A stretch of DNA of 64,000 nt from Sorex araneus (lineage: Eukaryota > Chordata > Mammalia > Eulipotyphla > Soricidae). Positions 58,512 through 64,000 of the stretch are shown here, one piece after another (position 1 is the first letter of the stretch; each line of letters begins with the position of its first letter). The DNA lies in assembly GCF_027595985.1 (NCBI RefSeq), contig NC_073307.1:43688594-43752593 (forward strand), read 5' to 3'. Below the pieces are notes generated by a model. That model did not search any database. It was given only the letters and a program-made list of their open reading frames with translations, and was not told the origin of the DNA. The position numbers and the translations under genes were made by a program.

Positions 58512-58697
58512 GTTCTTTTGTTTTTGTTTTTGATTTTTCATTTTGGGGCCATACCTGGTGTGCTCAGGATTTTATCTTTTGCACTCAGGAATTACTCCTG
58601 GTCGTGGTGAGGGACCAAATGGGATGTTGGGGATCGAACTCAGATTAGCCACGTGCAAGGCAAATGCCCTGTCAGTGGTACTCTTGCTCTGGCCCCT
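58512..58697 (-). mobile_element. Family A SINE
   Basis: ggggatcgaactcagattag; the last recognisable family A copy before exon 3. Confidence 0.88.
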
Positions 58698-60313
58698 CAG
58701 ACAGATTTTGTTTTTTAATTTTTTTTTCCAGTTTTTAGTGGGCAAGTTATCATATTATCTTTGCCAGTGCTAGATGTGAAAGGCTTTATCATTATTATTG
58801 AACACTTTTTAAAAAATAACTGCATGTGCATACCGAAAAAGTACATATCCTCTATCTTACCCATATGGAAATTCAGTTAGTTACAACACTGGCCTTAGCA
58901 GCATTTTTATTCTTGATTATATGTTACTCTGAATACAGAAGAATGCTAAGCCTTCATTTTCTATTCATATTTCTCTTATACTATCAGTTTCTTATGAAAA
59001 AAATGAAAATAGTGAGGAGTCTTAATTCAGAGGATTAAATGATAAACATTAAAAATATAAGGTTGGCATGTTTAAATGAATTTACTTTGAACAAATGAAG
59101 TTCAGTAGTCAGAAGTTCTGAACTCTCTCAGGGCTTGGCTGTCTGATACATTATTAATATGTTGAGTCAGACAACATTCCATTGTAAATCATTGGAATCA
59201 TGGGTCAGAATAAACATAGCCCAGGTTAATTAAGTTTTCCTCATAGACAGCATGGAAGACTAGAATAATTTCATGAAGGAATTAAAGCCGTAGTGTATGA
59301 TTACTTGCACTTACTGAGTTTTAGTTACAAAGCACCTTTGTCATGTCAAGGTTTTGGGTTTACCTTGCTTTCCAGTGCATATGCTGAGTCGGTCTCCATG
59401 GCCACTCCCGTGCTTAGGTGACTCATTGTGTAATTATACTCATAGCTAACATTTATGGCAGTGATGTAATAGGACATGCAGCTTGATCATAAGGGAAGAA
59501 GGCACAAGTGGGGTCGAGAGGAATTTACGCCCAGGCTTTTTTGCTCTCTCCTTACAGTCTTCCCCATAGCAACATAAATACATGAGCGAAATCTTTCTAC
59601 CCAGGGAAACCATCAGGCACTCAGCACCTAAGATGGTTTATTAGGGGCTAGTCACATGGGAGGCACTTTTTGCCGAGCACAGACCTCAGACTTCCAGGGA
59701 AAAGTAGGTGACAGGCATAAACCGCATTGTTAGTACAGTGTAGGCACATTGAGCCACCCTTGTCGTTCAGGGGAAGTTTTATAACTTGGAACTATTCAGC
59801 AGACAAGTTCCAGGTGCCAGCACAGTGCTATAAGGAGGTCTTTCCAAGGATCAAAGTGTCAGCCTGTTTAGTGGACTGTCTTCTGCACACATGACTGAAA
59901 TGACTCACCCTTGGCATTTTCTGTAAAAAGCCAAATGTAAATATTAACGAGCCACAGGATGAATTTGTTTTGATAACCAGTAGAATGCTTAGACATTAAT
60001 TTTAGGTAGCTAGAATACTTGAATGATTATTATGCCTTAATATGTTTCATACAGACTTCTAGTGTGCCAGTGCCTGGTGTCAGTTTTAATCCATGTGTGG
60101 GAAGAACAGGACAGTGTTAGAACATTTAGTACATCTAAAAAGAATGTTTTAAAAAATTAAATTACAATGGAAATAATCTATTATGAAAGGACACTTCAGA
60201 TGTCTCCTTTTAAAGTTCATACTGAACCACCCACTTATTTTTTTCAGATTCCATTAGGCTTGTTTTTCTTAATGAGAAAAGTACTTTGTTACCAAGAATT
60301 TTGACAGAAAATT

Positions 60314-60549
60314 CTGTCACTGTCATCACTGTCATCCCGTTCATCGATTTGCTCGAGCGGGCACCAGTAACGTCTCCATTGTGAGACTTGTTACTGTTAC
60401 TGGCATATCGAATATGTCACAGGGAGCTTGCCAGGCTCTGCCATGTGGACGGGATACTCTCGATAGCTTGCTGGGCTCTCAGAGAGGGACAGAGGAACAG
60501 AACCCGGGTCGGCAAGGCAAACACCCTACCCTCTGTGCTGTCGCTCCAG
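60314..60549 (-). mobile_element. Family B SINE, joined to 5S fragment
   Basis: On the - strand: head ctggagcgacagcaca, B box, then the family B body. The first bases (ggg) of the head are missing at the 5S junction. The duplication gacagaaaatt flanks the whole chimera. Confidence 0.9.
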
Positions 60550-60583
60550 TACGGCCATACCATCCTGAATGCGCCCAATCTCG
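60550..60583 (+). pseudogene. 5S rRNA fragment (nt 4-37), retrotransposed
   Basis: Begins tacggccatacc and ends aatctcg, matching nt 4-37 of mammalian 5S rRNA at 31 of 34 positions (5S sequence from memory). Two of the three changes fall at CpG sites. It abuts the 5' head of an inverted family B SINE, and both sit inside one target-site duplication (60303-60313 and 60583-60593). It lacks the internal promoter, so it is not a gene. Confidence 0.8.
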
Positions 60584-61071
60584 ACAGAAAATTACTGAAA
60601 TTCAATTGGCAATAACTTCTCACTACTATTAGGATCAAGTCAGAAGTTTGGATATTGTTTTAGTTCGCTCAAATGCAGAAGCTGACCCAGAAAGTTAAGT
60701 GACTGTCAGCAAAACTATGAATGACTGGTTAATTTCATTTCATCAGTTTTTAGTCACAAAATGTACACTTGAAAACATTGTTTTAAAAAAATCCAGAAGC
60801 TGTAACTTACAGATATCTTTTCAGACCTAATTTGGTCATTTCTCCTATTCAGTATTTATTCAAGCTGGGTATTCTTTATAACCTTTGCTGTATATTAAAA
60901 AGTTCTAGATGCTGCAAATCATTCCCCCCCCCTCATTTGTGATAAAATTAAAATATGTCTAGGTTGGATTTTCCTGTTTTCCCTTGGGTTTTAAAGTTTG
61001 TGTCTGTATTACATTGTATCCTGGTTTTTCCAAATATATTACCTCTTTTTTTTTTTTTCCCCTCTCCCAAG

Positions 61072-62381
61072 GTAATACTGCATTGCACGATTGTGCGGAA
61101 TCTGGAAGTTTGGACATCATGAAGATGCTTCTTATGTATTGTGCCAAGATGGAAAAGGATGGTTATGGAATGACTCCCCTTCTCTCAGCAAGTGTGACTG
61201 GTCACACAAATATTGTGGATTTCCTGACTCACCATGCTCAGACCAGCAAGACCGAACGGATCAATGCTTTAGAGCTTCTGGGAGCTACATTTGTAGATAA
61301 AAAACGAGATCTACTCGGGGCTTTGAAATACTGGAAAAAGGCAATGAACATGAGGTATAGTGATAGGACTAATATAATTAGCAAACCAGTACCACAGACA
61401 CTAATAATGGCTTATGATTATGCCAAGGAGGTAAATAGTGCAGAAGAGCTAGAAGGTCTTATTGCTGATCCTGATGAGATGAGAATGCAGGCACTGCTGA
61501 TTCGAGAACGTATTCTTGGTCCTTCTCATCCTGATACCTCATACTATATTAGATACAGAGGCGCTGTCTATGCAGACTCGGGAAATTTCAAACGATGCAT
61601 CAACCTGTGGAAGTATGCTTTGGAAATGCAGCAGAACAACTTGGACCCTTTAAGCCCAATGACTGCCAGCAGTTTATTATCTTTTGCAGAACTGTTCTCT
61701 TTTATGCTACAGGATAGGGCTAAAGGCCTGTTGGGCACCACTGTTACATTTGATGATCTTATGGGCATCCTGTGCAAAAGTGTCCTTGAAATAGAACGAG
61801 CTATCCAGCAAACCCAGTGTCCAGCTGACCCATTGCAGTTGAATAAGGCGCTTTCCATCATTTTGCACTTAATATGTTTGTTGGAAAAGATTCCTTGTAC
61901 GCTAGAACAGGACCACTTCAAAAAACAGACTATCTACAGGTTTCTTAAGCTGCATCCAAGGGGGAAGAATAACTTCAGCCCTCTTCATCTGGCGGTGGAC
62001 AAAAATACTACCTGTGTAGGGCGGTACCCTGTTTGTAAATTTCCATCTCTGCAAGTTACTGCAATACTGATCGAGTGTGGTGCTGATGTGAATGTCAGAG
62101 ACTCTGATGACAACAGTCCCCTACATATCGCTGCTCTCAATAACCATCCAGACATCATGAATCTCCTTATCAAATCAGGTGCACATTTCGATGCCACAAA
62201 CTTGCACAAGCAAACTGCTAGTGACTTGCTGGACGAGAAGGAAATAGCTAAAAATTTGATCCAGCCCATAAATCATACCACATTGCAGTGTCTCGCTGCT
62301 CGAGTTATAGTGAATCATAGAATATATTATAAAGGGCATATCCCAGAAAAGCTAGAGACCTTTGTTTCACTTCATAGATGA
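61072..62381 (+). CDS. FEM1C: FEM1C exon 3: ankyrin 6-7, TPR region, C-terminal ankyrins, VHL box
   Basis: This exon supplies the last two bases of Gly182 through residue 617 and the TGA at 62379-62381; 544 + 1310 nt make 618 codons. It begins NTALHDCAESG and completes ankyrin repeats 6 and 7 (to about residue 242). A helical TPR-like region follows (about 245-480), including the ALKYWKKAMNMR and CINLWKYALEMQ helices. Two more ankyrin repeats lie near 481-556 (NFSPLHLAVDKN, NSPLHIAALNNHPDIMNLLI). The C-terminal TLQCLAARVI (from residue 585, 62280) is the BC/VHL box that docks elongin B/C and CUL2. It is one uninterrupted exon, as in the human gene as I recall it. An ORF reading back to 60984 is intron read-through. 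No broken motif was seen. Confidence 0.97.
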
Positions 62382-63905
62382 TAATTTGACTATATTTTAG
62401 CACTGTTAAAGCACGAATTGGTAACAGTTGTTTCATGAATGAGCACTGTTGTGATAACACCAGCATTCATTTAGCTTGATATCGTCGTGCTCTCATTGGC
62501 TAAAGCATTATAAGTATCAAACTTACAGGATTGGTTTCCCAGTATTTAATATAAATATACCATATAATATATTGTTTGTGAATTACTGAGAAATGTAATG
62601 TCATTCAAATTTCTAAAATTGTCTGCCAAAGGCTTACCCATTCTGATTTTGTTTGCTGTTGGGTGTTTGGGACAGTTTTTCAGCAGTGTCTTTATACTTT
62701 ACTGGTTTGTGAATTTTATACAATAGAAAGGTCTTCCCCACCCCCCACCAACGCCCCCCTTTTCACTTTTCTTCAGGCTTCTCCTTTTTTGGCTTTTTTT
62801 TTTTTTCCCTAACCTTTTCTACTCAAAATAGTCCCTCTCCTTATGGACCCTTGCTAGGTGGTACAAACTTGATGGACTTGTTACCATTTGCAGTTACCAT
62901 AAGTGCTTTATCTTCTCTATGCACCGGCTTAAACTTGACTGTTGTCTGTTAGCATATTTTTTATGCAGCAGTTGGTCAACTTCAACCCAAAACACTGTTG
63001 AGTTTGTTACAAAGTTCATTTTATGAAAGTACTCTTTTGTAGCATGATACTTTTTAGAGCTACTCAAGTCAGCTAATGATCTGAGCTCAACTTTTTTTGG
63101 GTTTTTTTTTTTCTTCTCACATTTGAGGTTTCTCTAATCCACTGAAATTATTGTGTGCTAAATTTGGGTAACAAATCTAACTCATTAACCCGGTTGAAAT
63201 TTAGGTCTGTCATCTTAATATATCCTGCAGTTAAAGGAAGCATCGTTACAAAGCGACCCACCTTTCATGCTGCGTCGGCGTCGTCCTGCTTGTGCTGATG
63301 ATGTGATTAGGTGTAGAGAATCCGCTGCGATTTAACCTCAAAGTTTATCACACAGCTTAATGACTCACATGGAAATATTCAGTAATTGAACTGCAAATCA
63401 CTTTTAGTTACAAAAAAGAGCTGAAGCATGTCAGTGGCATGATGCTTGCCAAGCCAGATCTAGGCCTCTAGGATAATTAAGGTATTTTAGTACGCAATTT
63501 ACTGCCTTCGTATCAAAGGTCAGTAACAGTGTTCTTTCTTTCTTTGAGCTTAAGTATACCTTTAAAAATAACTTGCATGGATTACTTTGCTCTCAATTAT
63601 TTGTCACAATAGTTAAACACAAAAGGTTGCAGTGCTTCTATTCCCTTACTAAAAATTAGTGTTTCTTTTTCCTTTTCCTTTTTTTGGTTTTATTTTATTT
63701 TATTTTTTTTAAAAAACAGCTTTGCTAATGCCACAGAAAGGGCTCTTTTAACTTAAGAAAAGATAAGTGAAAAGTACTAAAAAAGATTCAGGTAATTCTC
63801 ATTCAGCACTTTATTGTTATTCAGAATAAAATTTATGATGGCATATTTGCCCTGCAAATGTCTTAATGAAATTGTTCTGAATAAAAGGCTCCTTATTGGT
63901 TTGAG
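62382..63905 (+). other. FEM1C: FEM1C 3' UTR
   Basis: AT-rich sequence with T-runs follows the stop, and no SINE or L1 was seen in 1.5 kb. Such a repeat-free state fits a constrained 3' UTR. The end is set provisionally just past the second AATAAA. The mRNA may continue past the window. Confidence 0.6.
63825..63885 (+). terminator. FEM1C: Candidate FEM1C poly(A) signals
   Basis: Two AATAAA hexamers, at 63825-63830 and 63880-63885, lie 55 nt apart. T/G-rich sequence follows the second (about 63895-63930). Either could end the mRNA. Confidence 0.45.
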
Positions 63906-64000
63906 AAAAACTCTGTTATCCTGTGAGTTTAATGAGCTTCATCACTTGGATTTTCGTGTTGACTTATTTCTAAGGTCGATGGAATGTTATTTAAGGAGTA

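Larger units (their letters stand above)
44658..61071 (+). other. FEM1C: FEM1C intron 2 (16.4 kb)
   Basis: The boundaries gtaagc (44658) and a long T/C tract ending in cccaag (AG at 61070-61071) restore the frame exactly. No coding signal was found inside. Stretches without a repeat I can name: 44850-45720, 45981-46594, 46762-47163, 47709-48112, 48227-48836, 50038-50397, 50571-51169, 52903-53209, 53693-54364, 54565-54895, 55991-56577, 56901-58145, 58698-60302 and 60594-61071. Several are AT-rich and probably hold old transposon remnants. The last 4 kb has strikingly few SINEs. Confidence 0.95.

Noticed and set aside
60984..61071. N-terminal extension of the FEM1C exon 3 ORF
   Set aside because: It is intron sequence including the T/C tract before the AG at 61070-61071. 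Splicing from 44657 gives exactly 617 residues.

Overview
The window is nuclear genomic DNA of a placental mammal, most probably a shrew of the genus Sorex. The main evidence is more than 80 copies, at every stage of decay, of one tRNA-derived SINE that I recognise from memory as the shrew family. Several 3' fragments of a lineage-specific L1 are also present. Two orthologues of human 5q22.3 genes lie here in the order and relative orientation I recall for TMED7 - TICAM2 - FEM1C, both on the + strand.

Layout. 1-3697: repeats upstream of TICAM2 (probable intron or upstream flank). 3757-4404: the intact single-exon TICAM2/TRAM reading frame (215 aa), an adaptor for TLR4 endosomal signalling. 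4405-42440: TICAM2 3' UTR and flank, then about 35 kb of intergenic DNA built from nested SINEs and L1 pieces, with a 358-nt pure-purine tract and repeat-poor islands at about 12.0-13.2 kb and 29.0-30.2 kb. 42440-44850: the CpG-island promoter of FEM1C, with GC boxes, a CCAAT box, a probable non-coding exon 1 and coding exon 2. 44658-61071: intron 2. 61072-62381: FEM1C exon 3. 62382 to about 63900: 3' UTR with two AATAAA signals. The joined FEM1C reading frame is 617 aa, the length I recall for the human protein, and gives the substrate receptor of a cullin-2 ubiquitin ligase. The two genes have no known joint pathway; their adjacency is conserved synteny.

SINE labels used below are provisional. 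Family A: tRNA-like head, then a body ending in a 'gtgacccaaaaag' + A-rich tail. Family B: the same head, joined directly after the B box (ggttcgattcc) to an unrelated body that contains 'caagctaccgagagtat' and 'aacaagtctcacaatggaga' and ends near 'gatgacagtgct'. Strand '+' means head-to-tail on the given strand.

I found no undescribed gene system. The most unusual objects are a B-type SINE joined to an inverted 34-nt piece of 5S rRNA inside one target-site duplication (60303-60593), a twin-primed inverted L1 with a 17-bp duplication, two successive SINE insertions at one target site, and a shrew TRAM that has leucine at the position of the human PKC-epsilon site Ser16. Comparisons with human proteins, 5S rRNA and repeat families are from memory, not from a search.
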